Shown here in pieces: positions 23,876 through 33,263 of a DNA stretch of 64,000 bases. Source of the DNA: Candidatus Gastranaerophilales bacterium (GTDB lineage: Bacteria > Cyanobacteriota > Vampirovibrionia > Gastranaerophilales > Gastranaerophilaceae); NCBI GenBank assembly GCA_944326915.1, contig CALVFT010000002.1, forward strand, positions 124,001-188,000. Direction: 5' to 3'. The position numbers and the translations under genes are program-made. The first letter of the stretch is position 1; every line of letters begins with the position of its first letter. The notes under the pieces are model-generated. The model ran no database searches. It had not been told where the DNA came from and saw nothing but the letters and a program-made list of their open reading frames with translations.

Positions 23876-25108
23876 ATGAATAACAGACAAACAATTAAAT
23901 TAGCCGAAAAAAGTTTAGAAAAAGAATTTGAATATATAAATGATATTAGAGATTTTAACCAAAATAAAGTCTTAGAAGCTTTTGTTGATAATAAAGTTGC
24001 GCCTGAACATTTTTATACAGTATCTGGATATGGGCACGATGATTTAGGAAGAGAAGTTCTTGATAAAGTTTTTGCACAAGTATTCAAAGCAGAAAAAGCC
24101 ATTGTAAGAGTTCATTTCGCTTCTGGGACACACACACTTGCTTGTTGCCTTTTTGGGAATTTGAGACCGGGCAACAAATTGATATCAGTGGCAGGCGCTC
24201 CATATGACACTATGCAAGAAGTTATTGGGACAGCCGGAGATGAAACAACAAAAGAAGATTCATTAATTGCTCACGGTGTACAATATGATGAAGTACCACT
24301 AAAAAATGATAAAGTTGATTTTGATAAACTAAATGAAATGATTGATAAATCTATAACTATGGTGCTTATTCAACGATCAAAAGGATACTCTACAAGACAA
24401 TCATTATCTATTGAAACAATAGGAAAAATTTGTAGCATTGTTAAAAGCAAAAATCCAAATTGTATATGCTTTGTAGACAATTGTTATGGTGAATTTGTAG
24501 AAGATAAAGAACCTTTAGAAGTTGGAGCTGATCTAATAGCAGGCTCACTAATTAAAAATCCTGGCGGAGGAATTGTTGAAGCTGGCGGATATATTGCAGG
24601 GAAATCAAGATATGTTGATAAAGCTGCTAATCGTCTCACAGCTCCAGGAATTGGATGCGAAGGCGGAGCTATGTTTAATCAACATCGATTGATGTTCCAA
24701 GGATTGTTTATGGCTCCATCAGTTGTCTCTGATGCCGTAAAAGGAGCAGTACTTGCTGCTAAAATTTTTGAAGATCTAGGCTTCAATACAGCTCCTAAAT
24801 ATAACGAAAAAAGAACTGACATCATTCAAAATATTATTTTTGAAAAGCCAGACCCCCTAGAAGAGTTCTGTAGAACAATCCAGTCCCTATCTCCAATAAA
24901 CGGTTACGTAACACCGATTCCTGAATATATACCTGGATATGAAGATCAAGTAATTATGGCTGGAGGTACTTTTATAGAAGGTTCTACGATAGAATTGTCT
25001 GCCGACGGACCAATGCGTGCTCCATATGTTGCGTATATGCAAGGTGGACTAAATTATGCACACGTAAAAATTGCTCTAACTAAATTCCTCGATAAAATTG
25101 TTAAATAG
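23876..25108 (+). CDS. Methionine gamma-lyase-like PLP enzyme (aluminium-resistance family)
   Basis: A 410-residue fold-I PLP enzyme of the YnbB group, annotated as methionine gamma-lyase-like or aluminium resistance protein. Seen: HFYTVSGYGHDDLGREVLD, VRVHFASGTHTLA, the aspartate strand CFVDNCYGEFVE, the PLP lysine in AGSLIKNPGGGI, and the C-terminal PMRAPYVAYMQGGLNYAH. All catalytic blocks look intact. It probably cleaves sulfur amino acids, but the physiological substrate is not established for this group. GGGGAAAGG precedes the ATG and a hairpin follows the stop. Confidence 0.88.
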   Translation: MNNRQTIKLAEKSLEKEFEYINDIRDFNQNKVLEAFVDNKVAPEHFYTVSGYGHDDLGREVLDKVFAQVFKAEKAIVRVHFASGTHTLACCLFGNLRPGNKLISVAGAPYDTMQEVIGTAGDETTKEDSLIAHGVQYDEVPLKNDKVDFDKLNEMIDKSITMVLIQRSKGYSTRQSLSIETIGKICSIVKSKNPNCICFVDNCYGEFVEDKEPLEVGADLIAGSLIKNPGGGIVEAGGYIAGKSRYVDKAANRLTAPGIGCEGGAMFNQHRLMFQGLFMAPSVVSDAVKGAVLAAKIFEDLGFNTAPKYNEKRTDIIQNIIFEKPDPLEEFCRTIQSLSPINGYVTPIPEYIPGYEDQVIMAGGTFIEGSTIELSADGPMRAPYVAYMQGGLNYAHVKIALTKFLDKIVK

Positions 25109-25171
25109 AGCTACTTTTAATGCATATACATTTAAATGTTAACTTTTATAAAGCACTCAATAACCTTATAT

Positions 25172-25205
25172 GACTAATTCTTTAGAATTAGTCTTAAAAG
25201 ATTTT
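25172..25205 (+). terminator. Hairpin after the PLP lyase gene
   Basis: GACTAATTCT (25172-25181) and AGAATTAGTC (25184-25193) are perfect complements. The following tract is only moderately T-rich, so it is a likely but weak terminator. Confidence 0.55.
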
Positions 25206-25245
25206 CTAATAACAATTGATTATATAATTTTTGTGATATGCTATT

Positions 25246-25270
25246 TAATGTACCCCGAAATGGGACGTTA
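25246..25270 (+). promoter_or_regulatory. Small hairpin in the phosphorylase leader
   Basis: TAATGTACCC (25246-25255) pairs with GGGACGTTA (25262-25270) with one bulged base and a G-T pair. It lies 39 bp before the phosphorylase ATG, downstream of TATTTAAT. It may be a leader stem or operator. Confidence 0.3.
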
Positions 25271-25308
25271 AATTTAGTGTACATAGTATAAGAAGAGGAA
25301 GGTTAAAT

Positions 25309-27000
25309 ATGTCATTACCAAATGTAGCATATTTCTCAATGGAAATCGCAATGGATCAGTCATTGAAAACTTATTCAGGCGGTTTAGGATTTTTGGCAGG
25401 ATCTCATATGTTATCTGCCGGTTATTTGCAAATGCCTATGGTTGGTGTTACCATGCTATGGTCTTATGGTTATTACGATCAACGTATTGCACAAGATGGT
25501 CAAGTTGAAGTTGCTTATATCAGAAAATATTATGACTTCTTAAAAGATTTAAATGTTTCAACAGAAGTTGAAATTTTTGGAGAAAAAGTAAAAGTAAAAG
25601 CTTACTATGTTGAACCAGAATTATTCGGTGCTTGCCCTGTATACTTGTTAACAACTGATATTGAAGGAAACAGCGATTGGGCTAAGAGCATTTCTCACAA
25701 ACTATATGATGGAAATGAAAAAATAAGAATTGCTCAAGAAACAGTTCTTGGTGTAGCTGGTGTTAGAATTCTTCAACAAGTTGGATATAAATTTGATGTT
25801 ATTCACATGAATGAAGGACACGCACTTCCTGCAGCATTTGAATTATTGAGACAAAATAATGGTGATTTGGAAGCAGTAAAAAGACAAACTGTATTCACAA
25901 CTCACACTCCTGTAGCTGCTGGTAATGAAGTTCACTGGGTAGATACTCTTCTTGAAGGTGGATTCTTTGCTGGATGTTCTAGAGAAACAGCTGTTCAACT
26001 TGGTGGTGAAAACTTCTCATTAACAGTTGCAGCTCTAAGAATGTCAAGAATTGCAAACGCAGTATCACAGCTTCATGGTCTTGTTGCAAATAAAATGTGG
26101 GAATGGGTAGATGGAAGATGCCCTATCAGAGCTATCACTAACGCTGTTAACTTACATTATTGGCAAGATGACAGAATTAAAGAAGCTAATACTCCTGAAA
26201 AATTATTAGCAGTAAAACGAGAAATGAAAGCAGAATTGTTTGAATATGTTGCTAATGTTTCAGGAAAAAGATTTGATCCTGATGTATTAACAATCACTTG
26301 GGCAAGAAGATTTGCTGACTACAAACGTGCTTGGTTAATTTTAATGGATAAAGATAGAATCAACAAGCTATTAGATGCAAATAAAATTCAAATTATCTTT
26401 GCTGGTAAATTCCACCCAGATGATGTTATGGGTAAAGAAATGTTCAATAAATTACTTAACCGTTCTCACAGCTTGAAAAATGTTGTTGTATTACCTGGTT
26501 ACGAACTTGAACTTTCTGGAAGATTGAAACGCGGTTCTGATATTTGGTTAAACACACCATTAAGACCATTTGAAGCATCAGGTACTTCTGGAATGTCTGC
26601 TAACGCAAACGGTGCATTACACTTATCAATCTATGATGGATGGACTGTTGAAGGAACATTTAATGGTATTAACGGTTATACTGTTGAATATCCAGGACTT
26701 GATGATGAAATGCCTTGGGAAGAACGTCATTGGAAAGATCATGAATGTGTAATGAACATTATTGAAAATGAAATTATCCCAACATACTATGAAAATAAAG
26801 CAGAATGGGCTAGATTAATGAGACAAGCTATCAGAACATCTGAAGCATACTTCAATTCTGATAGAATGGTAATTGAATACTACAATAGATTGTATAAACC
26901 AATTGCTCATGATGATTCTACTAGTGGTTCAGATAAGAAAGAAATGAATATTTCTGAAGCTCCTACATTTGATGCTTGGACATTCTCAAATATCAAATAG
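25309..27000 (+). CDS. glgP: Alpha-glucan phosphorylase (GT35, short type) lacking the PLP lysine
   Basis: This matches the short glycogen/alpha-glucan phosphorylase family (TIGR02094 type) along its 563 residues: VAYFSMEIAMDQSLKTYSGG, VIHMNEGHALPAAFELL, TTHTPVAAGNEVH, WARRFADYKRAWLIL, FAGKFHPDD and WLNTPLRPFEASGTSGM. In that family the last motif continues with Lys, which forms the Schiff base with pyridoxal phosphate. Here it continues SANANGAL, with Ser in place of Lys. Without it the normal phosphorolysis mechanism should fail. The gene is otherwise intact, unbroken and well conserved, so it may bind glucan or use another mechanism. GAGGAAGG precedes the ATG. glgC is at 46244. Confidence 0.87.
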   Translation: MSLPNVAYFSMEIAMDQSLKTYSGGLGFLAGSHMLSAGYLQMPMVGVTMLWSYGYYDQRIAQDGQVEVAYIRKYYDFLKDLNVSTEVEIFGEKVKVKAYYVEPELFGACPVYLLTTDIEGNSDWAKSISHKLYDGNEKIRIAQETVLGVAGVRILQQVGYKFDVIHMNEGHALPAAFELLRQNNGDLEAVKRQTVFTTHTPVAAGNEVHWVDTLLEGGFFAGCSRETAVQLGGENFSLTVAALRMSRIANAVSQLHGLVANKMWEWVDGRCPIRAITNAVNLHYWQDDRIKEANTPEKLLAVKREMKAELFEYVANVSGKRFDPDVLTITWARRFADYKRAWLILMDKDRINKLLDANKIQIIFAGKFHPDDVMGKEMFNKLLNRSHSLKNVVVLPGYELELSGRLKRGSDIWLNTPLRPFEASGTSGMSANANGALHLSIYDGWTVEGTFNGINGYTVEYPGLDDEMPWEERHWKDHECVMNIIENEIIPTYYENKAEWARLMRQAIRTSEAYFNSDRMVIEYYNRLYKPIAHDDSTSGSDKKEMNISEAPTFDAWTFSNIK

Positions 27001-27018
27001 TAGAAATGTTGTAAAGAG

Positions 27019-27053
27019 TAAGGTGAGATTGTTATTATCTCACCTTATTTTTT
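27019..27053 (+). terminator. Terminator after the phosphorylase gene
   Basis: An 11-bp perfect stem (TAAGGTGAGAT, 27019-27029, with ATCTCACCTTA, 27037-27047), a 7-nt loop and a T-run. Confidence 0.93.
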
Positions 27054-27161
27054 ATATTTAATATTAAGATTTATTAAGAAAATTATTTAAATAATTAAAG
27101 AATTTGAAAAAGTATTCCGTATTAAAAGACATAAGGGACAAAGAAGAAAGGAAAGATTGTC

Positions 27162-28202
27162 ATGGGTATGGCAGCATCTCAAGCTCGTTTCTTGGGCTTG
27201 ACAGCTAGAAAGACAAATGTTGAATATGAAGGACAACAAGTCAATCAACAAAGAACTGCATTGTCTAACCAATCCGCTAACTACTACAATCAGTTGTTAG
27301 GTATGACAGTTCCTACTCCACCTTCTATTCAAGATTTCACTAAAACTGTATATTCTTTTAACGATGGAGCTTTAACTAATAATATTACTTCATTAATTGC
27401 TCAAGCAAATGGTACTTACATAGTTAGTTATACTTCTTCTTGGACTGATGATTTTGCAGCTGTTTCTGCCGGATCTTCTATTATTACAAGAGCTGGAGAT
27501 GATGATACGGGGTATACATATAGTATTGGTTCTAAAGAATTAAGAACTCTTGGTTCTATAACCACTGATGATGAAGGCAATTATACTGGAAATGATGAGT
27601 ATCTTAAAACTTTATCTAAACCTCAAATTGCGAAATTAAAAACTGAAGAAGATCAATATGTTAAACTTTTAAACAGTCAATATGGAAATGCAGATTGGCA
27701 AGTAAGATACGTATTTAATTCTACTACTAAAACTTACTCTCCATACTTCTATAAAAAAGATGATGTTGATAAAGCTACTTATTCTGACAACGGAGCTTCT
27801 CAATCATATATTCCGGCTTATACTATTGGTTCTGCACAAAAAACTGAAGAACACAAAGGAGTACCGGCTAGAATTGAACAAGATTCTTCTGGAAGATTAA
27901 TTAACATTACTCTTAACCCTGGTACTGATGATGAAATTACATATTCATTAACTACAAATACTACTACTGATCAAGCGGCTTACGATGATGCGATGAACCA
28001 ATATGAATATGATAAGTATCAATATGATCAGTCTATTCAAGAAATTAACGCTAAAATTGAAATTGTTCAAGCTGAAGACAAAAACCTTGAATTAAGATTA
28101 AAACAACTAGATACAGAACAAGATGCTATACAAACCGAAATGGACGCTGTTCAAAAAGTTATTGAAAAGAATACTGAATCTACTTTCAAAACTTTCGGTT
28201 AA
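27162..28202 (+). CDS. Unrecognised protein with conserved-looking N-terminal motif and coiled-coil end
   Basis: A 346-residue protein without signal peptide or membrane segment. The first 45 residues (MGMAASQARFLGLTARKTNV, then a Gln/Asn/Arg-rich helix) read like an N-terminal helix-forming signal of the kind found on flagellar or secreted structural proteins. The middle (about 50-260) is Thr/Ser/Tyr-rich and beta-like. The last 85 residues form a charged coiled coil. The N-terminal motif is likely shared by paralogues elsewhere in the genome, but I cannot show that here. AAAGGAAAG precedes the ATG. The gene is monocistronic between terminators. Confidence 0.65.
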   Translation: MGMAASQARFLGLTARKTNVEYEGQQVNQQRTALSNQSANYYNQLLGMTVPTPPSIQDFTKTVYSFNDGALTNNITSLIAQANGTYIVSYTSSWTDDFAAVSAGSSIITRAGDDDTGYTYSIGSKELRTLGSITTDDEGNYTGNDEYLKTLSKPQIAKLKTEEDQYVKLLNSQYGNADWQVRYVFNSTTKTYSPYFYKKDDVDKATYSDNGASQSYIPAYTIGSAQKTEEHKGVPARIEQDSSGRLINITLNPGTDDEITYSLTTNTTTDQAAYDDAMNQYEYDKYQYDQSIQEINAKIEIVQAEDKNLELRLKQLDTEQDAIQTEMDAVQKVIEKNTESTFKTFG

Positions 28203-28206
28203 TAAA

Positions 28207-28271
28207 ACAAATTCCTCCATTAATTTTACTAAATGGAATTTACGCAAGATTTATAGAGGAATTTGTTTTTA
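28207..28271 (+). terminator. Long-loop terminator after the 27162 gene
   Basis: ACAAATTCCTC (28207-28217) and GAGGAATTTGT (28256-28266) are perfect 11-bp complements around a 38-nt loop, followed by TTTTT. Confidence 0.75.
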
Positions 28272-28312
28272 TAAAAAAATTTTTATTTTTCCTTTCCCTT
28301 TTTTCCCTTTTC

Positions 28313-28340
28313 AACGACTAAGAATAGTCGTTTTTTTTTA
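28313..28340 (+). terminator. Second terminator before smc
   Basis: AACGACTA (28313-28320), loop AGAA, TAGTCGTT (28325-28332) and a long T-run. It isolates the smc operon from upstream transcription. Confidence 0.9.
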
Positions 28341-28361
28341 TTTTAAGAACTTGTAATTATT

Positions 28362-28403
28362 TTGACATATATAAAAATATATAGTCTAATTAGAATAAGA
28401 CTA
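28362..28403 (+). promoter_or_regulatory. smc operon promoter with overlapping inverted repeat
   Basis: TTGACA (28362-28367) and TCTAAT (28385-28390) are 17 bp apart. The inverted repeat TAGTCT (28382-28387) and AGACTA (28398-28403) spans the -10 element and start site, so it could be an operator. Confidence 0.7.
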
Positions 28404-28418
28404 TAATGGGTAGGATTA

Positions 28419-31400
28419 ATGTATATCAAACAATTAGAAATTGACAATTTTAAATCATTTGCTAATAAGTCAGAAATTCCTTTATTAAAGGGGTTTACAA
28501 CAATTTCAGGACCAAATGGTTCAGGAAAAAGTAACATAATTGATAGTGTACTGTTTGCTCTTGGACTTGCAAATGCAAGTGAGTTGCGTGCTGAGAATTT
28601 ATCTCATTTTATTTCCACTTACACCAAAAGAAATGATGCTTTTGTTAAAGTAACATTTGGGGATACTGAAAATGGAGAAGATTTAAGTATAGCAAGAAAG
28701 ATTAGAAAAACCTCACAAGGATATGCAAGTACTTATTATATTAATGATAGTCCTACAACACTAACAAATGTACATGCTCTTTTAGAAAAATATAATGTTA
28801 CACCAAACAGCTATAACGTAATGATGCAAGGTGATGTTATGGGAATTACGAATTGTTCTCCCAAAAACAGACGTAAAATCATTGATGAAATAGCCGGCAT
28901 TGCTGATTTTGACAGAAGAATAGATCAAGCGACAAATGAGCTAGAAACAGTAGAACAACGTGTAGAACGTTCTTCTGTAATTCTTAATGAAGTAGATAAC
29001 AGACTTGAGCAACTAAAAGAAGAAAGAGAAGTTGCGCTTAAATATCAGAAATTACGTGAAGAAAAACAAGAGCTTGAAAGTCAAGTTAATAAAGTTAGAT
29101 TCTTTGACTTAAAACGAAACTTGGAACAAGCTCATGAAAATATTTTAGAGTTCACAAAAAAGAAAAAAGAAGAAGAAATAAAAAACAAAGATTTAGATGA
29201 AAGACTCACCCTAATTAAAGCTAAATATCAAGAAATATCTGAACTTGTAAAAGAAAAAGGTGAAGCGCAACAAATAGAATTAAAAAAACAAGAAGAATCT
29301 ATCAAAGGTGAGATTGATAGAAAAAATAATGCTTCAAATTATGCTGATAAACAAATTCACGATGGACTTCGTTCAATCGAAAATGCTAAAAATGGAATTG
29401 AAGGTTTTAAGAAAAAAATTGAAGAATTTAAGCTAAAAATTGAAGCTAAAGATGTTGAACTCAAAAAAATCCAAGAGAATATTTCAGATAGAGAAATTGA
29501 ATTAAAGAAAATTCTTGAAGATATGACTGGTCTTAATGCAACTGCTGACCAACATATTGAAAATAGAAACAGGTTAAGAAAACAACTAGAGGATTTGAGA
29601 GATAAAGAAACAAAACTTATTCAGGAAAAACTGCCTTTAGAAAATGAACTTAAAAACTTACAAAATGAATTAAGTTCTGCTAAATCAAAAGTTGATGAAT
29701 TAAATGAATTAAAACAGAATTTCTCATCAGATTTTGATTTAAAAAAGACTTTAGTTGAACAATTACAAAAAGAATTATCAGATTTTAAAATCATACAACA
29801 AAATGCTCTTCATGATTTAGACACTACAAAAAATGAAATTAATGACCTGAATTATAATATTCAAATGGCATATAGAAAAATAACTTCTATGGAGGCAAAG
29901 AAACAAGTTGCTGAAGAAGCAAATTTGGGAAGAGCCATTGATACAATAATGAGTGCAAAACTTAGAGGTGTTCATGCTCCACTAGTTCAATTAGGGACTG
30001 TAGATAAAGAATATTCTACCGCTATGGAAGTTGCATTCGGTGGTAGAATGGCACATATAGTTGTAGATGATGAGCACGTTGCCGGTGTTGCAATTGAAAT
30101 GCTTCGTTCAAATAATGCAGGCAGAGCGACATTTATACCTTTAAATAAAATAAGAAAAGCTCCTACAAAATTACAACTACCTAAAGATAAAGGAGTTATT
30201 GATTTTGCTATAAACCTTGTTGATTTTGATGAAGAATATATTGATGCATTTTTCTATGCAGTAGGAGATACTATTGTAGTCGAAGATAGAGAATGTGCAA
30301 ACAAATTAATTGGTAAATACAGAATGGTAACTCTACAAGGTGACTTATTCGAAAAAACAGGATCTATTACTGGTGGTACCAAATTACGTACTGGTTTAAG
30401 TTTTAGTCAAAATGATGATGAAGAATTAAATAGATACAAAGACAGACTAAAGGAAATGGAAAATAAACTGTCTTCTTTAGAAACTAAAAAATCATTACTT
30501 GAAACTAAACTTGAAGACGTAAGATCTAAGTATTCTGATGCAATGAGTGAGTTTTCTAAGTCTAAAATAGAACTAGAAAATATGAATCGTAGCTATGAAA
30601 ATAGTGAAAATATTCTAAAAGATAAAATTGAATTTATCTCTGTAACTGAACCTAAGATTTCTGAATTAAATAAAAAGCTCGATAAATTAGAAGAAGACAA
30701 TGTCAAAATTTACGATGAAATGGCAGTGGTCCAAGAGCAGATTGAAGAAGTTGAGAAATTGATAAATGATCAGGATCTTAAAGATCTTAAAGAAAAGACT
30801 GAAGGTGTAGAATATGAAATTAAAAGACTTCAGTCAAACCTAATGAATGCAAATAATGACAAAAACGAATTAAACAGACAAATTGCATTCCATGATAACT
30901 TAATAGAAACAAAACAAGAAGAAATTGTTAACATTGAACATAATAATGTAAAACTTGAGGAAGATAAAAAACGTTATCAATCAGAAATTGTCCAACTTAA
31001 TGAAAAAATGAAAGTTTTGCATGAACAAATACTTGAAATAGAAGAAAAACTCGGAAAACTTCTAAAAGAAAGAGATGAAATTAACAATGATCTTATTGAG
31101 CTTGAAAAGCAAAAACATATAAGAGTTTCTGATATTGAACGTATAGCAGAACAAATTGAATCATTCAAAGCAAGAAGACGAGAATTAGAACCTCAACTTG
31201 AAAATGCAAAAAAAGAACTGGAAGAAGCAGGTGTAGAAGTTTCTAAACTTGAACCTGTACAAATCTCAATTGAAGAAATCACATCAAAAATCCAACGTTT
31301 AGAAAAACGTATGGCAGAACTGGGTGATGTTAATATGAGAGCACTTGCTGCTTACGAAGAAGTTCTTGCAAGACAAACCGAACTGAAAGAACAAATTGAA

Positions 31401-31925
31401 ACTCTTTCAAAAGAGAGAAAAGAAATACTTGATAGAATGCAAGGATATGAACAGTTGAAAAAGGAAACTTTCTTAAAGACATATAACAACATTAATGAAA
31501 ACTTTAAAGAAGTGTTCCACAGACTTTCAGAAGGAGAAGGAGAACTAAAACTGGAATGTCCGGAAGATCCACTATCTGGAGGTATGACAATTGAGGCTCA
31601 GCCTAGAGATAAAAAGCTTCAAAGATTAGAAAGTATGTCAGGTGGAGAAAAATCTTTGACTGCGCTTGCTTTCGTATTTGCAATTCAAAGATATATGCCA
31701 TCTCCTTTCTATGCATTTGACGAAGTAGATGCAAGTTTAGATACTATGAATGTTGAACGTATCGCGCAAATGGTACAAAACCAATCAAAAGATACTCAAT
31801 TTATAGTAGTTAGTCACAGAAAACCTATGATAGAATCTGCACATAGAACTATTGGGGTTACACAAAAAGAAAAAGGTATTACCAGAGTGACAGGTATAAA
31901 ACTAAGGGAAGAAGTTGAAGTATGA
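28419..31925 (+). CDS. smc: Chromosome segregation ATPase SMC
   Basis: The condensin core that extrudes and holds DNA loops. The 1168 residues contain the Walker A motif GPNGSGKSN (31-39), a long coiled coil, the hinge (about 500-650, RGVHAPLVQLGTVDKEYSTA), the returning coiled coil, the ABC signature MSGGEKSLTALAF and the Walker B/D-loop FDEVDASLD near the C-terminus. Length and order are standard. TAGGATT precedes the ATG. The stop overlaps scpA by four bases, giving a complete smc-scpA-scpB operon. Confidence 0.98.
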   Translation: MYIKQLEIDNFKSFANKSEIPLLKGFTTISGPNGSGKSNIIDSVLFALGLANASELRAENLSHFISTYTKRNDAFVKVTFGDTENGEDLSIARKIRKTSQGYASTYYINDSPTTLTNVHALLEKYNVTPNSYNVMMQGDVMGITNCSPKNRRKIIDEIAGIADFDRRIDQATNELETVEQRVERSSVILNEVDNRLEQLKEEREVALKYQKLREEKQELESQVNKVRFFDLKRNLEQAHENILEFTKKKKEEEIKNKDLDERLTLIKAKYQEISELVKEKGEAQQIELKKQEESIKGEIDRKNNASNYADKQIHDGLRSIENAKNGIEGFKKKIEEFKLKIEAKDVELKKIQENISDREIELKKILEDMTGLNATADQHIENRNRLRKQLEDLRDKETKLIQEKLPLENELKNLQNELSSAKSKVDELNELKQNFSSDFDLKKTLVEQLQKELSDFKIIQQNALHDLDTTKNEINDLNYNIQMAYRKITSMEAKKQVAEEANLGRAIDTIMSAKLRGVHAPLVQLGTVDKEYSTAMEVAFGGRMAHIVVDDEHVAGVAIEMLRSNNAGRATFIPLNKIRKAPTKLQLPKDKGVIDFAINLVDFDEEYIDAFFYAVGDTIVVEDRECANKLIGKYRMVTLQGDLFEKTGSITGGTKLRTGLSFSQNDDEELNRYKDRLKEMENKLSSLETKKSLLETKLEDVRSKYSDAMSEFSKSKIELENMNRSYENSENILKDKIEFISVTEPKISELNKKLDKLEEDNVKIYDEMAVVQEQIEEVEKLINDQDLKDLKEKTEGVEYEIKRLQSNLMNANNDKNELNRQIAFHDNLIETKQEEIVNIEHNNVKLEEDKKRYQSEIVQLNEKMKVLHEQILEIEEKLGKLLKERDEINNDLIELEKQKHIRVSDIERIAEQIESFKARRRELEPQLENAKKELEEAGVEVSKLEPVQISIEEITSKIQRLEKRMAELGDVNMRALAAYEEVLARQTELKEQIETLSKERKEILDRMQGYEQLKKETFLKTYNNINENFKEVFHRLSEGEGELKLECPEDPLSGGMTIEAQPRDKKLQRLESMSGGEKSLTALAFVFAIQRYMPSPFYAFDEVDASLDTMNVERIAQMVQNQSKDTQFIVVSHRKPMIESAHRTIGVTQKEKGITRVTGIKLREEVEV

Positions 31926-32758
31926 CAAGTGAAGTTGCATTAAATTATAATATTGATGTTGATTTACCTGATTTAGGCTTATCTGAAGGCTCTAAAAGTA
32001 AAAGTGAAGGTATCGGGATTCTTGTAGATATGGCTAAAGCTGGTAAAATTGACCCTTGGAACATAGATATCGTTGATGTTACGGATAAATATCTTGCTCA
32101 TATTTGTGAGATGAAAACACAAAACCTACGTCTTACAGGTAGAACTTTCCTTTTTGCAGCTGTCCTTCTTAAGTTGAAATCAAATGTACTTGAAGGAATA
32201 GATGTAATGCAGTTTGAGCCATATGATCCTGCAAACGATATTCAATATGATGATGACGGGTTTATTGTAGATTATGGAGAAGATGATTACGTACCTACAA
32301 ATAACGTAATTTCTATTGACGAAGTATTACAAAGAAGAACAAGTGTAAGGTTAAATCATAACAGAGTTGTTACTTTGAAAGATTTGATTAGACAATTGGA
32401 ATTCTACGAAAAATTAGAAAAGAAACAATCTCTAAAAGAAGCTCATGAAAGGGCAAAGCGTCGTGTCCAATCTTATTCAAGATTGACTGCAGATGATATC
32501 GTAAATCTTGCGCATGAAGAGTACATTGAAACCTGTGTACTTAAACTAAAAGAAAATCTTGCACAAATATTTACTAAAAATGATAAAATTGAGCTTAATG
32601 AATTAACTTTACTTGGTATGGATAAAATTAGTGCTTATATTGCACTCTTATTCTTGACAGCAGAAACAGATTACGAATTAAAACAAGACGCATTTTATTC
32701 AGATCTGTATGTGGTAAAAGGTGGAGAAAATGAAGAATATAGAACAGTTGAAGTCTAG
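31922..32758 (+). CDS. scpA: Segregation and condensation protein A
   Basis: The kleisin that bridges the SMC heads. In 278 residues, the N-terminal block GIGILVDMAKAGKIDPWNID with TDKYLAHI binds the SMC neck, an acidic linker follows (about 100-125), then the middle helix RRTSVRLNHNR and a C-terminal winged helix (LTLLGMDKISAYIALLFLTA). The ATGA overlap with smc and the 29-base overlap with scpB point to tight stoichiometric coupling. Confidence 0.95.
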   Translation: MTSEVALNYNIDVDLPDLGLSEGSKSKSEGIGILVDMAKAGKIDPWNIDIVDVTDKYLAHICEMKTQNLRLTGRTFLFAAVLLKLKSNVLEGIDVMQFEPYDPANDIQYDDDGFIVDYGEDDYVPTNNVISIDEVLQRRTSVRLNHNRVVTLKDLIRQLEFYEKLEKKQSLKEAHERAKRRVQSYSRLTADDIVNLAHEEYIETCVLKLKENLAQIFTKNDKIELNELTLLGMDKISAYIALLFLTAETDYELKQDAFYSDLYVVKGGENEEYRTVEV

Positions 32759-33263
32759 AATTGAAGCTGTTTTATTTATAACAGCCAGAGCAATTTCTCT
32801 AGATGAAATTGCTACAATACTTGGAGAAGAAACTGAGACAATTGAAGAAGCAATTTTAGAGTTAATTATGGATTACTCCGCAAGAGACGGTGCTCTTGAA
32901 ATTGATGATGAAAACGGATATATTCTTCAAGTAAAAGAAGAACATATGGATCTTGTTGAACTTCTATGTCCTGTTGATTTGAAACCTGCAGTTTTAAGGA
33001 CTTTATCTGTAATTGCACTCAAAGAACCAATAAGACAAACAGAACTTAAAGAACTTAGGGGTTCTACAGCATATGATCATGTTCAAGAATTAGTGGAAAA
33101 AGGATTGATATCAAAAACTCGAGATAAAAATGGAAGAAGTTTTAACCTAAAAACAACTCCTAAATTTAAAGAATACTTTAAACTAAAAGGAGATACGCGT
33201 TCTCTTGCAAAAATTTTAGAACTGGATAAGGGTATTAAAGATAACGAGAAAATTGATGAATAA
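32730..33263 (+). CDS. scpB: Segregation and condensation protein B
   Basis: A paired winged-helix protein that dimerises on ScpA. In 177 residues it shows IEAVLFITARAISLDEIATI at the start and the second domain PAVLRTLSVIALKEPIRQTE with ELRGSTAYDHVQELVEKGLI. I prefer the ATG at 32730 (MKNIEQLKSRIEAVLF), which has GGTGGAG upstream, over the GTG nine bases before it. It overlaps scpA by 29 bases and the following protease gene by 8 bases. Confidence 0.94.
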   Translation: MKNIEQLKSRIEAVLFITARAISLDEIATILGEETETIEEAILELIMDYSARDGALEIDDENGYILQVKEEHMDLVELLCPVDLKPAVLRTLSVIALKEPIRQTELKELRGSTAYDHVQELVEKGLISKTRDKNGRSFNLKTTPKFKEYFKLKGDTRSLAKILELDKGIKDNEKIDE

